Positions 18,367-26,486 of a stretch of 44,893 nt of DNA are shown here, piece after piece. Position numbers and translations under genes: made by a program. Location of the stretch: assembly GCA_964485905.1 (NCBI GenBank), contig CAZAJY010000004.1:1-44893 (forward strand), read 5' to 3'. Position 1 is the first letter of the stretch. The number at the start of each line of letters is the position of its first letter. The DNA is from CAIJXO01 sp964485905 (GTDB lineage: Bacteria > Patescibacteriota > Minisyncoccia > Phycocordibacterales > GWA1-40-21). The notes beneath the pieces are model-generated. The model ran no database searches, was not told where the DNA came from, and saw nothing but the letters and a program-made list of their open reading frames with translations.

Positions 18367-18395
18367 ACAATAGCATTTTTTTGCTTTTTTTACAA
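18367..18395 (-). promoter_or_regulatory. Promoter of tRNA-Ser (CGA)
   Basis: On the minus strand: TTGTAA (18395-18390), a 17-bp spacer, then TATTGT (18372-18367), about 17 nt before the tRNA 5' end. Confidence 0.6.
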
Positions 18396-18454
18396 AAAAT
18401 GTTATTATCTGAGGACTGCAATCTTCATCAATTTTAAACTTTGATTTTTGCATT

Positions 18455-18465
18455 TTGATATATTA
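18455..18465 (+). promoter_or_regulatory. Extended -10 promoter before the tRNA-Glu locus
   Basis: TTTGATATATT contains an extended -10 (TG-A-TATATT) and sits just before the first, broken tRNA-Glu copy. No comparable promoter lies directly before the intact gene, so both copies may share one transcript. Confidence 0.45.
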
Positions 18466-18466
18466 G

Positions 18467-18600
18467 GGCCTTATCGTCTATCGTGAAAGTTTGGGATGGG
18501 ACCCAAATTGCAAGATCGGAGCGCGACGGCGCGAGAGGTGGTCAGAAGCAAAATTAGCAAATTTTGACTTGTGACTAGGACATTGCTATTCGCTGGAATT
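18467..18600 (+). pseudogene. Broken 5' half of a tRNA-Glu gene
   Basis: The first 17 nt (18467-18483) are identical to the start of the intact tRNA-Glu. After a 92-nt insertion (18484-18575) the match resumes with the 11 nt taggacattgc (18576-18586), then is lost in the anticodon arm. In the intact gene only two bases (gt) separate these blocks, so the insertion is in the D loop. The insert can form small hairpins such as tttggg/cccaaa and aaaatt/aatttt. Confidence 0.7.
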
Positions 18601-18631
18601 AAGATAAACTAGAGTTTGAAAATTTAATATT

Positions 18632-18703
18632 GGCCTTATCGTCTATCGGTTAGGACATTGCCTTTTCAAGGCAAGAAGCCGGGTTCGACTCCCGGTAAGG
18701 TCA
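18632..18703 (+). tRNA. tRNA-Glu (TTC)
   Basis: An intact cloverleaf: acceptor ggcctta/taaggtc, anticodon stem ttgcc/ggcaa with loop ttttcaa (anticodon TTC), T arm ccggg ttcgact cccgg. Discriminator A; the genome reads ACCG, so CCA is not fully encoded. Confidence 0.96.
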
Positions 18704-18711
18704 CCGCGAAG

Positions 18712-18739
18712 AAAAACCTCAACTGCTTGAGGTTTTTTT
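18712..18739 (+). terminator. Terminator after tRNA-Glu
   Basis: An 11-bp stem (aaaaacctcaa / ttgaggttttt) with loop ctgc and a seven-T run. An outer 8-bp inverted repeat, tcaccgcg (18701-18708) with cgcggtga (18744-18751), encloses it and includes the last bases of the tRNA. Confidence 0.85.
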
Positions 18740-18743
18740 ATTA

Positions 18744-18912
18744 CGCGGTGAAGACGGAAACATATTTTTCTAGCAGGAAAAATAGTTGAGTCCGGGGCTG
18801 GAAAATTTTTATTCGACGGAATGAAAATTATTGTGCCTCACGCTATTTCGTATGCGTAGCATTCAATTTACTTTTACTGTTCCTGTAAGGAAAGACTGCC
18901 CGGTAGGGTCAC
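18744..18912 (+). repeat. tRNA-Glu-associated element ending in a tRNA 3'-end copy
   Basis: Non-coding sequence after the tRNA-Glu terminator. It holds a hairpin (tatttttc/gaaaaata), then at 18876-18893 the motif actgttcctgtaaggaaa whose ttcc/ggaa stem is conserved. It ends at 18894-18912 with a near copy of the tRNA-Glu 3' end (gactgcccggtagggtcac against gactcccggtaaggtcacc). The same motif plus tRNA-end arrangement follows tRNA-Gly at 26326-26360 on the minus strand. Confidence 0.65.
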
Positions 18913-19124
18913 AAAATCTCAAAAACTTTTTGTTTATTAGTCTGACCAGTAATTAAACGGATACGAGTAGGAGCGACGTTAAAATGATCGGCTAGGGCTT
19001 TAATGACCGCCTCATTAGCCTGGCCTTCAATTGGTAGCTGTTTAACAGATACTTTGTAAATATCGCCAACTTTTTCTACTTTCTCTGTCTTGGCCCGAGT
19101 TTTAACTTTAACCGTTATTTTCAT
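18909..19124 (-). CDS. DUF167 (YggU-like) protein
   Basis: A 71-aa protein of the DUF167/UPF0235 family. It shows the typical short alpha/beta pattern: MKITVKVKTRAK, then LPIEGQANEAVIKALADHF and TGQTNKQKVFEI. The molecular function of the family is not established. Its stop codon overlaps the end of the tRNA-Glu-derived element. Confidence 0.9.
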   Translation of the reverse strand: MKITVKVKTRAKTEKVEKVGDIYKVSVKQLPIEGQANEAVIKALADHFNVAPTRIRLITGQTNKQKVFEIL

Positions 19125-19160
19125 CTTTTTATTCTAACATATTTATGATAATCTAATTCC

Positions 19161-20366
19161 ATGATAATTTTAGGTATAGAAACAAGTTGCGACGAAACTG
19201 GATTATGTATAATTGAGTCAGAGAACGGCACTATAAAAGTTCTAGGTAATCAATTATATTCTCAGGTCGCTAAACATCAGGAATTTGGCGGTGTTTTACC
19301 GAATCTAGCCAAAAGAGAACATGCAAAGAATCTGGTGCCTTTATTTAAGAAATGTTTGGAAGAGGCAGTTCTGACTTCCTCCTTAGTCAAGGGGGAATGT
19401 CATTCTGATGACAAGGCGGTTGATCTGGCGAAGTTGAGTGAAATTGAAAAAATCCTCTCCCGCGAGCCCGAACTTTTTGTGGAACTTAAGGAACTACTAG
19501 AAACAATTGAGAAACCAAAAATTGACGCCATTGCTGTCACCAATGGTCCTGGACTAGAACCGGCTTTATGGGTCGGTGTCACTTTCGCCAAAGCCTTAAA
19601 TGCCGCTTGGAATATTCCGATTATTCCAACTAATCATATGGAAGGGCATATTGTCGTCGCCTCTCTTTCCCCCTCATTAGATAAGGAGGGGTTAGGGGCA
19701 GTTGAAAAAACCTGGCACCTGGCACCCACCACCCATCCAGCCATTGCTCTTTTAATTTCTGGTGGGCATACGCAATTAGTTTTAATTAAAGATAAATTAG
19801 ATTATAAAATAATTGGTAATACAAAAGATGATGCCGTCGGTGAAGCTTTTGATAAAGTGGCTCGCATGCTTGGCCTGCCTTATCCGGGAGGTCCGCAAGT
19901 ATCCAAATATGCAGATACTTGGAAAACAAAAAATATTTCTCTTCAAACTTTTAAATTTCCCCGGCCAATGATTAATTCCAAAGATCTGGACTTTTCTTTT
20001 TCTGGTTTAAAAACTTCAGTTCTATATACTATCAAGAAAATCGAAAATCTAACTGAGGAAATGAAACAAGAAATCGCTTTTGAATTTCAGAAAGCTGTCG
20101 TTGATGTTTTAATTGCTAAAACAAAGATGGCAATTATGGAGTACGGGGCCCAGACTTTAATTGCTGGAGGTGGGGTTATCGCGAATAAAGATATTCGCGA
20201 AGCGCTTAAAAACTTGGCAACAGAATTATCTGTAGAATTTCAATTACCAGAGATTTCAGCCTCCACCGATAATGCTTTAATGATTGCTATTGCTGGTTTT
20301 ATAAATATATTGGCAAATAAAAAACCTACTATTGATTTTAGGGCAAATGGCAATTTAAGTCTTTAG
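19161..20366 (+). CDS. tsaD: tRNA N6-threonylcarbamoyladenosine transferase TsaD
   Basis: Transfers the threonylcarbamoyl group to A37 of ANN-decoding tRNAs, working with TsaB, TsaC and TsaE. The 401-aa protein (usually about 340) starts with the ASKHA motif GIETSCDETG. The iron ligands appear in KREH and HMEGH; ISGGHTQL and the late GGGVIANKDIRE motif follow. Two extra segments explain the length: one near residues 73-87 (SLVKGECHSDDK), one near 170-192 (SPSLDKEGLG). The second is encoded by a palindromic repeat, cccctc...aggagggg. The gene stays in frame, so it is probably functional. Confidence 0.95.
   Translation: MIILGIETSCDETGLCIIESENGTIKVLGNQLYSQVAKHQEFGGVLPNLAKREHAKNLVPLFKKCLEEAVLTSSLVKGECHSDDKAVDLAKLSEIEKILSREPELFVELKELLETIEKPKIDAIAVTNGPGLEPALWVGVTFAKALNAAWNIPIIPTNHMEGHIVVASLSPSLDKEGLGAVEKTWHLAPTTHPAIALLISGGHTQLVLIKDKLDYKIIGNTKDDAVGEAFDKVARMLGLPYPGGPQVSKYADTWKTKNISLQTFKFPRPMINSKDLDFSFSGLKTSVLYTIKKIENLTEEMKQEIAFEFQKAVVDVLIAKTKMAIMEYGAQTLIAGGGVIANKDIREALKNLATELSVEFQLPEISASTDNALMIAIAGFINILANKKPTIDFRANGNLSL
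19669..19697 (+). repeat. Palindromic repeat inserted in tsaD
   Basis: cccctcattagataaggagggg followed by ttagggg, an imperfect palindrome translated as SPSLDKEGLG. A relative occurs between the NUDIX and lemA genes at 39315-39336. It lies in a surface-loop position between HMEGH and the ISGGHT motif. Confidence 0.55.
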
Positions 20367-20397
20367 TTTTTAACCTTTATTTGATAGAATAGAGGAC

Positions 20398-22566
20398 ATG
20401 AATGATAAATTCTTAAAGCCCTATAATCCACAAGAGACTGAGCCACGAATTTATAAAATGTGGGAAGATAGTGGCTTTTTTAATCCCGATAATTTACCGA
20501 CCAGACATCAAGAACCTTATACCATAATGATGCCACCACCAAACGTGACGGGTATTTTACATATGGGGCACGCTATGATGCTAACTATTGAGGATATTAT
20601 AATTCGTTATCAGAGAATGTTGGGGAAAAAGACTCTTTGGCTTCCGGGAACTGATCATGCTGCTATTGCCACACAAAGCAAAGTTGAGAAAGAAATCTCT
20701 AAAAAAGAAGGTAAAAATAGATTTGATTTAGGCCGTGAAGAACTTCTTAAAAGAGTGGAACAATTTGCTAAAGATAGTCACGATACAATTACCACTCAAA
20801 TAAAAACTCTGGGGGCTTCTTGCGATTGGTCAAGGGAAGCTTTTACTTTAGATGAAAAGAGAAATAACGCCGTGCGGACTGTTTTTAAAAAAATGTATGA
20901 TGATGGCTTGATTTATCGTGGTCACCGTATCGTAAACTGGGATCCCAAAGGTCAAACAACTATTTCTGATGATGAAATTGTTTATATTGAAGAGAAAACT
21001 AAATTTTATTATTTAAAATATGGGCCATTTACAATTGCTACCGCTAGGCCAGAAACAAAGTTTGGTGATAAATATGTAGTTATGCATCCACAAGATAAAA
21101 GATATTCGGAGTACTCAGATGGACAAAAAATAAACCTAGAATGGATAAACGGCCCTATCACAGCTACAATCATAAAAGATGAAGTGATTGATATGGGTTT
21201 TGGAACTGGAGTCATGACTATTACCCCGTGGCATAGCAAAGAAGACTTTGAAATTGCCGGTCGCCATAATTTAGACAAAGAACAAATCATTGATAAATAT
21301 GGCAGGCTTTTACCAGTAGCTGGTGAATTTGCTGGAATGAAAATTACAGATGCTCGACAAAGAATTATTGAGAAATTACAAACCAAAGGTTTGTTAGAAA
21401 AAGAAGAAGATTACATTCATAATATTGCCACAGCCGAACGGACTGGTGGTCATATAGAACCACAAATCATGAATCAATGGTTTGTATCGGTGAATAAAGA
21501 ATTCTCTTTACCATATTCAGAAATTAATGATATAAAATCAGGTGAAAAAACTACACTCAAAGAAATAATGAAAAAGGCAGTGGATGGTGGTCAAATCAAA
21601 ATCATTCCAGATTATTTTAATAAGACTTATTTCCATTGGATTGATAATCTATCAGATTGGTGTATTTCAAGACAAATTTGGTATGGACATAGAATACCCG
21701 TTTGGTACAAAAATGAAGAAATATATTGTGGAATAGAAGCACCAAAAGGAACTAACTGGGTACAAGACGAAGACACTTTGGATACATGGTTTTCATCAGC
21801 AATGTGGACTTTTTCTACGTTAGGCTGGCCAGAAAAAACTAAAGACTTGAAATTATATCACCCAACCGATATGCTAGAAACTGGTTATGAAATAATCTTT
21901 TTCTGGGTAGCCAGAATGATTATGATGGCTGGTTACAATCTGGGAACGATTCCATTTAAAAATGTCTATTTCCATGGTACTGTCCGTGATGCTAAAGGCC
22001 GTAGAATGTCAAAATCTCTTGGTAATGGTTTAGATCCAATCGAAGTTGCCCAGAAATTTGGTATGGATGCAGGTAGAATTGCCCTAACAATTGGAACAGC
22101 CCCTGGAACTGATAGTAAGATTGATGAAAATAAAATCCGTGGTTATAAAAATTTTGCCAATAAGGTTTGGAATATTACCCGTTTTGTTTTAACGGGTATT
22201 GAAAATTTCGATTTAGACAAAAAACCAGAATTAAAAGAAAAAGACTCAAAAATTCTAACTGAACTTAAGGCCACGATTAAAGATATCACCGCCGACATGG
22301 ACAATTATCGATTTTATTTAGCCAGTGAAAAAATCTATCACTATATCTGGCACACTTTTGCTGATATAATTATTGAAGAGAGTAAAGTGGCTTTAAACGG
22401 TAATGATAAAATAGCTAAAAAATCTATTCAGTATACTCTTTACCAGATACTAACAACCTGCTTAAAACTACTTCATCCTTTTATGCCCTTTGTCACCGAA
22501 GAAATATGGAATCATTTACCTCATCAGAACAAGAAAATACTTATGATAGAAGAATGGCCAGTGTAG
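20398..22566 (+). CDS. valS: Valine-tRNA ligase
   Basis: Charges tRNA-Val. A class I synthetase of 722 aa with the HIGH motif in PPPNVTGILHMGHA, a CP1 editing domain (about 210-330), and the KMSKS motif as RRMSKSLG. The anticodon domain ends at HPFMPFVTEEIWNHLP...EEWPV; the C-terminal coiled coil of the 950-aa E. coli enzyme is absent. A TAGAAT box lies 7 nt before the ATG, so the mRNA may be leaderless. PrsW follows after 15 nt. Confidence 0.96.
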   Translation: MNDKFLKPYNPQETEPRIYKMWEDSGFFNPDNLPTRHQEPYTIMMPPPNVTGILHMGHAMMLTIEDIIIRYQRMLGKKTLWLPGTDHAAIATQSKVEKEISKKEGKNRFDLGREELLKRVEQFAKDSHDTITTQIKTLGASCDWSREAFTLDEKRNNAVRTVFKKMYDDGLIYRGHRIVNWDPKGQTTISDDEIVYIEEKTKFYYLKYGPFTIATARPETKFGDKYVVMHPQDKRYSEYSDGQKINLEWINGPITATIIKDEVIDMGFGTGVMTITPWHSKEDFEIAGRHNLDKEQIIDKYGRLLPVAGEFAGMKITDARQRIIEKLQTKGLLEKEEDYIHNIATAERTGGHIEPQIMNQWFVSVNKEFSLPYSEINDIKSGEKTTLKEIMKKAVDGGQIKIIPDYFNKTYFHWIDNLSDWCISRQIWYGHRIPVWYKNEEIYCGIEAPKGTNWVQDEDTLDTWFSSAMWTFSTLGWPEKTKDLKLYHPTDMLETGYEIIFFWVARMIMMAGYNLGTIPFKNVYFHGTVRDAKGRRMSKSLGNGLDPIEVAQKFGMDAGRIALTIGTAPGTDSKIDENKIRGYKNFANKVWNITRFVLTGIENFDLDKKPELKEKDSKILTELKATIKDITADMDNYRFYLASEKIYHYIWHTFADIIIEESKVALNGNDKIAKKSIQYTLYQILTTCLKLLHPFMPFVTEEIWNHLPHQNKKILMIEEWPV

Positions 22567-22581
22567 TTTTTTAAAAACCAA

Positions 22582-23490
22582 ATGATTAGTGAGACAAATG
22601 TATTAATTTTTTCTCTACTTGGTGGTATTGTGCCGGCGCTTTTTTGGTTGTGGTTTTGGATTAGAGAAGATCGTTTAAGACCAGAACCGAAATTAGCCCT
22701 GCTTTCATCATTTATCGGTGGAATATTGGTCGTCCTACTAGCTCTTTTGTTAGAATTAATTATCTACTATCTATTAGTGGATGCCAGTACACCAGTCAAT
22801 TTTAAAAGTCCAGCCATTTTTTGGGTCCCTCTTAAAAACTTTGCTGATAGTCATAATTTAATCAACCTTCAAATAGATTTCTGGAGTCATATTAAAAATT
22901 TCTTTAATAATTTAAATTTTCCAGTCTTACAAAATTTAGATGTTAAAAAGGGATTTCTGGTCGTTATAATTGCACCAATTGTTGAAGAGTTATTAAAATT
23001 ACTTTTTACTTATAATATCTGTTTACGTCGAAAAATAAATGATGAACCAATTGATGCCTCAATATATCTACTTACCGCAGCGCTTGGTTTCGCTGCTGTT
23101 GAAACAGCCTTATTTTTAACTGAACCTCTTGCTCATGGTCATATCGTTGACACTTTAATTGCTGGTAATTTCCGCTCTATCGGCCCAATGCTTATTCATC
23201 TTATTTCTTCAGCCATGCTTGGAATTTTTATTGGTTTGGCTTTTTATAAAAGTAAAATTAAGAAATTTCTTTATTTAATTATTGGCTTTATTTTAGCGGT
23301 ATTTTTACATGCTCTATTTAATTTCTTTATTATTTTAAATGATACAACCCACAATATGGCTTATTTCTGGTTTGCCTGTCTCGGAACATGGATCTTAGTG
23401 GTTGTCCTTTTAATCTCTTTTGAAAAAGTTAAGAAAGTCGTTCGTTTACCGATTGATAGACTAGGAAAAAAGAAAAGTTTTATGGTATAA
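22582..23490 (+). CDS. PrsW-like membrane protease
   Basis: A polytopic membrane protein of 302 aa with about seven hydrophobic helices. It has the PrsW-family (CPBP/Abi-related) active-site pattern: EELLK, then GFAAVETALFL, then a His in HLISSAMLG and a His in FLHALFNF. In Bacillus, PrsW cleaves an anti-sigma factor; here the substrate is unknown. It starts 15 nt after valS and is probably in the same operon. Confidence 0.8.
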   Translation: MISETNVLIFSLLGGIVPALFWLWFWIREDRLRPEPKLALLSSFIGGILVVLLALLLELIIYYLLVDASTPVNFKSPAIFWVPLKNFADSHNLINLQIDFWSHIKNFFNNLNFPVLQNLDVKKGFLVVIIAPIVEELLKLLFTYNICLRRKINDEPIDASIYLLTAALGFAAVETALFLTEPLAHGHIVDTLIAGNFRSIGPMLIHLISSAMLGIFIGLAFYKSKIKKFLYLIIGFILAVFLHALFNFFIILNDTTHNMAYFWFACLGTWILVVVLLISFEKVKKVVRLPIDRLGKKKSFMV

Positions 23491-23527
23491 TAATCATATA
23501 ATATTATTAACTAATTCTTAAATATAT

Positions 23528-23995
23528 ATGCCTAAAAACAAAAGGGGGTTTTGGAAAAAATTAAAAGGACTGATGACCGTTGGAAACAAAAATATAACAG
23601 ATTTAGAATCTGAAGATACAAATGTGGAAGATGAAATAGAAGATAGTATTTTAGATAATGAGGAAGAGGGTGAATTAGCGGTTGATATGTTCCAAACACC
23701 AACAGAAATAATTATCAAAACAATGGTGGCCGGAGTTAAACCAGAAGATTTAGATATAAACATTACAAGGGACATGGTTACTGTACGAGGAAAAAGAATG
23801 GAAAGTTATGAATCAGAGGAAAATGACTTTTTTCATAAAGAACTTTACTGGGGTTCTTTCTCGCGAACTATTGTTTTACCAGCTGAAGTTGAAATTGAGG
23901 AAGCTGAGGCCTCAGAGAAACATGGTCTATTAACTTTAATCTTACCTAAAATAGATAAAAATAGACAATCGAAATTAAAAGTAAGGACAAATTAA
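23528..23995 (+). CDS. Small heat shock protein (Hsp20 family)
   Basis: An ATP-independent holdase chaperone. The 155-aa protein has an alpha-crystallin domain at about 58-150 (EIIIKTMVAGVKPEDLDINITRDMVTVRGKR) and a closing GLLTLILPK motif. The N-terminal arm (about 1-55) is basic and then strongly acidic. Upstream, TATAAT-like boxes near 23486-23502 leave a leader of about 25-35 nt, longer than for most genes here. Confidence 0.93.
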   Translation: MPKNKRGFWKKLKGLMTVGNKNITDLESEDTNVEDEIEDSILDNEEEGELAVDMFQTPTEIIIKTMVAGVKPEDLDINITRDMVTVRGKRMESYESEENDFFHKELYWGSFSRTIVLPAEVEIEEAEASEKHGLLTLILPKIDKNRQSKLKVRTN

Positions 23996-24006
23996 TCTTA
24001 AATAGA

Positions 24007-24276
24007 ATGACACCGGAAGAAAGAGAATTATTAAAAGAGACTGCCAAATTAACAAAAGAAAATAATAAAATTCTTAGGGGTATTCGTCGAAATGCTAGAT
24101 TTGCGACCATTATGCGAATAATCTATTGGACAATTATTATTGGTGGTCTTGTCCTTTCATATTATGCTATTCAACCATTCATTGCGCCAATGATAAAGGG
24201 TTATAGTGATATTCAAAATAGCCTAGGCACAATCAAAAACACCACTGCCAAAATCCCTTGGTTAAGTAATCAATAG
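24007..24276 (+). CDS. Small one-helix membrane protein
   Basis: An 89-aa protein. Residues 1-30 are charged and probably helical (PEERELLKETAKLTKENNK). One membrane helix spans about 38-60 (IIYWTIIIGGLVLSYYAI), followed by a short polar tail. It lies 11 nt behind hsp20. I do not know its function. Confidence 0.7.
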   Translation: MTPEERELLKETAKLTKENNKILRGIRRNARFATIMRIIYWTIIIGGLVLSYYAIQPFIAPMIKGYSDIQNSLGTIKNTTAKIPWLSNQ

Positions 24277-24314
24277 TAGATTTTTTTCTCAAAATAAGGT
24301 AATATCCTTTGTAG

Positions 24315-24390
24315 GCCGAGATAGCTCAGTTGGTAGAGCATTCGCCTGAAGAGCGAGGGGTCCCCAGTTCGAACCTGGGTCTCGGCACCA
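24315..24390 (+). tRNA. tRNA-Phe (GAA), CCA encoded
   Basis: Acceptor gccgaga/tctcggc, D arm gctc/gagc, anticodon stem ttcgc/gcgag with loop ctgaaga (anticodon GAA), T loop ttcgaac. It is the only tRNA in the window with an encoded CCA (24388-24390). Confidence 0.96.
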
Positions 24391-24404
24391 AAATAAAGCA
24401 ATTT

Positions 24405-25267
24405 TTAACTATTTAAAAAATCCCAAAATTGTGGCCAGCTTTTATTTACAACTTGTGGATATAAAATATTAACTTTTCTGTTATTTACTTTCCCCCACAT
24501 CGCTATGGCCTGAACTATGCGATGATCTTTAGAAATAACACCCCTTCCTTCCTTGGCGTCCTGAAGAGTGTTTTGGACTTCAACAATGCGGTCGCTTTCA
24601 TGACCCCGAAGAGCTGGCCATAATTTTTCTCCTGCCTCAGCCGTTATGTAGCCAAAATATAGGCAAAACAAAAATCTTCTGCCTGTTTAGGAACAAATTT
24701 AACCTCCTCTTTATTCAATATTTTCAGATAAGTCTCCATTTGGGATAAAATAGTCTCATCATAATGAGGTTCCCAGCTTAAATTTCTTTTCCGCTGAGCT
24801 TTCCAATGGTCAATAACTTCATAAGTTAATTTTAATTTAAATGGAGCATTCTCAATCCTTTCATTGTCTCCAAGAAGAACGGCCGCACTAGCCCACTGGG
24901 AAGTGCCTTGATCTAATTTAAGCAACTTTGTCTGTGTTAAATTAATTATCTTTGGATCATCATTTATATCTCTCTTGGTGAGAGTTCCCTGTGTAATAAA
25001 TCTCTTATTTAAACCAAGCTTCCGTGAGGCAAACTTCAAAAAACGATATAAGGTGCCAGATTCCCCAACATCAATGATTGTCCTAGATTTCCATTCTTCC
25101 GCTACTTTTTTAAGGGCCAACAAATCATCACCTAAATTTTCTTGTTTTGATAGAAAAGTTTGAATATCATTATATCCATTTACAATATCTAAAACTCCCA
25201 TCCGTATAATCCAAGATTTATCCAGTGGGATATATTTTTTATTTATGTTGATTTTATTATCATCCAT
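24405..25267 (-). pseudogene. Compact EPSP-synthase-like gene with a frameshift
   Basis: Two overlapping frames (24644-25267 and 24405-24671) together read as one protein of about 285 aa. Motifs of the EPSP synthase (AroA) family run in order across both: DKSWIIR, GESGTLYRF, TSQWASA, AEDFCFAY, HESDRI, DHRIVQAIAMWG and KSWPQFW. The usual length is about 430 aa, so much of domain 1 is missing. The frame changes near 24650 in a T-rich stretch. It could be natural decay, an assembly error or frameshifting. No other shikimate gene is in the window. It starts 4 nt after tRNA-Arg on the same strand. Confidence 0.6.
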
Positions 25268-25271
25268 ATTG

Positions 25272-25343
25272 TGCCCTCGGGAGGAATCGGACCTCCATTT
25301 AAGGTTTAGGAAACCTCCGTCCTATCCGTTGAACGACGAGAGC
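25272..25343 (-). tRNA. tRNA-Arg (CCT)
   Basis: Acceptor gctctcg/cgagggc, D stem gttc/ggac, anticodon stem gaggt/acctt with loop ttcctaa (anticodon CCT), T arm ggagg tccgatt cctcc. Discriminator A; CCA not encoded. It is tightly flanked by the LAGLIDADG-like gene (5 nt upstream) and the EPSPS-like gene (4 nt downstream). Confidence 0.94.
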
Positions 25344-25348
25344 ATATA

Positions 25349-25954
25349 CTATAGTTTAGACTTTATTAAATCTATCACACTCATGATTATTTTGAAATAC
25401 TTAGCCCCTTTTCGAACTCTAACCCTACACATACCATATTTTAATTTCCCCAATTTTTTCCCATAAAGAACATTTACGCTTCTTATTAATTCCTTTCTAA
25501 AATTTAAATGTTTCGCCCAAAAAGCAATCACTTTTTTAGGATTTAAATCTTCATAAATTCTAACTGAAACTAATAAATCTTCGTCTGTGACACCAAGCTT
25601 TTTTATACAATTAATAAAAATCCGAATAAGATTTGGATCACTGTTTATAATATTCAATTCAGTTTTATTTCCTTCTCCCCAATATAAACAAGCTAAAACT
25701 AATATTTCTCCTTCTAAAGAAATATTTTTAATAAGATGATTAGCCATGACTTTTGATGCTTCCCAATCTCTTTCTGATTTTTTTATGCTTCCAGTTTTTC
25801 TTAAATCAAAATCTACCTTTAAACCCTTAATATAATTATATATAGTTGTTTTACCCTGTGGAACTATTTTATAAATACTATCAAGACTAAGACCACTTTT
25901 CCGTAGTCTTATTATTTCAGCAATATCCTTTTCGCTTGTTTTTGGTTTACCCAT
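25349..25954 (-). CDS. HTH plus LAGLIDADG-like protein next to tRNA-Arg
   Basis: A 201-aa protein. Residues 1-50 form a resolvase-like helix-turn-helix (SEKDIAEIIRLRKSGLSLDSIYKIV...TTIYNYIKGL). The second half has one LAGLIDADG-like motif, LVLACLYWGEGNK, followed by NIINSDPNLIRIFINCIKKLGV, a pattern of homing-endonuclease-type folds. The basic C-terminus (RVRVRKGAKYFK) suits nucleic acid binding. It ends 5 nt before tRNA-Arg on the same strand. Nuclease activity is inference; it could instead be a DNA-binding regulator. Confidence 0.55.
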   Translation of the reverse strand: MGKPKTSEKDIAEIIRLRKSGLSLDSIYKIVPQGKTTIYNYIKGLKVDFDLRKTGSIKKSERDWEASKVMANHLIKNISLEGEILVLACLYWGEGNKTELNIINSDPNLIRIFINCIKKLGVTDEDLLVSVRIYEDLNPKKVIAFWAKHLNFRKELIRSVNVLYGKKLGKLKYGMCRVRVRKGAKYFKIIMSVIDLIKSKL

Positions 25955-26028
25955 ACAAATATCATATCAGAACCTCAATATATAAACAAGGACGAGAAGG
26001 AGTTTTTATTTAATTAGAGAATACAAAA

Positions 26029-26262
26029 TTAAATTCCAAGTAGTTTAGAAATTTGCATTTCATCAAAACCAACAGTAATATCGCCTTCAATATCTATAAC
26101 CGGCACACCCATTTGTCCGCTTTTGTCCACCATTTCCTTTCGTTTATCTAAATTAGTAGCCACATTATATTCCTCATACTTAACTCCCTTCTCGTTAAAG
26201 AAATCCTTGGCCATATGGCAAAAATGACAAGTTGGCGTAGAATAAATTAAAACTTTTTTCAT
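26029..26262 (-). CDS. Glutaredoxin-like protein
   Basis: A 77-aa thioredoxin-fold protein with the redox motif CHFC at residues 12-15, the cis-proline GVPVI, and the GFDEMQISKLL end typical of NrdH/Grx-type proteins. It may be reduced by the TrxB in this window and may supply electrons to the ribonucleotide reductase; both links are inference. Confidence 0.88.
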   Translation of the reverse strand: MKKVLIYSTPTCHFCHMAKDFFNEKGVKYEEYNVATNLDKRKEMVDKSGQMGVPVIDIEGDITVGFDEMQISKLLGI

Positions 26263-26325
26263 ATATTTACTGATTAAATTAATATCTGACTATTTTAGCA
26301 TATCCACTTTTATTTTCAAAATTTA

Positions 26326-26486
26326 GTGCGGATAGCGGACTCTCTCCTTACAGGAGCAGTACCCGTGCTTGGATTTTCTCTTCGCTTAGGAAAGCTCTAT
26401 AAAATGCTCAAGCAGGCTCCGATTCCCGCCGGAAGTGCCCCCGGCACTTCCTTATCTCGCACATTAAAATACTAAATATTTTAATG
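26326..26486 (-). repeat. tRNA-Gly-associated element ending in a tRNA 3'-end copy
   Basis: Reading downstream from tRNA-Gly on the minus strand: a 13-bp perfect hairpin (gcacattaaaata/tattttaatgtgc, 26459-26489) that includes the tRNA end; a hairpin ggaagtgcc/ggcacttcc; a reverse-complement T-arm copy (26415-26433); then ACTGCTCCTGTAAGGAGAGA and a 13-nt exact copy of the tRNA-Gly 3' end (26326-26338, matching 26485-26497). The ctcc/ggag hairpin covaries with ttcc/ggaa in the tRNA-Glu element. Confidence 0.65.

Noticed and set aside
18185..18437. Open frames on both strands around 18.2-18.4 kb
   Set aside because: They run through the tRNA-Ser (CGA) gene and its promoter.
25245..25466. 73-aa open frame on the + strand
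   Set aside because: It is a shadow of tRNA-Arg and the end of the LAGLIDADG-like gene on the minus strand.
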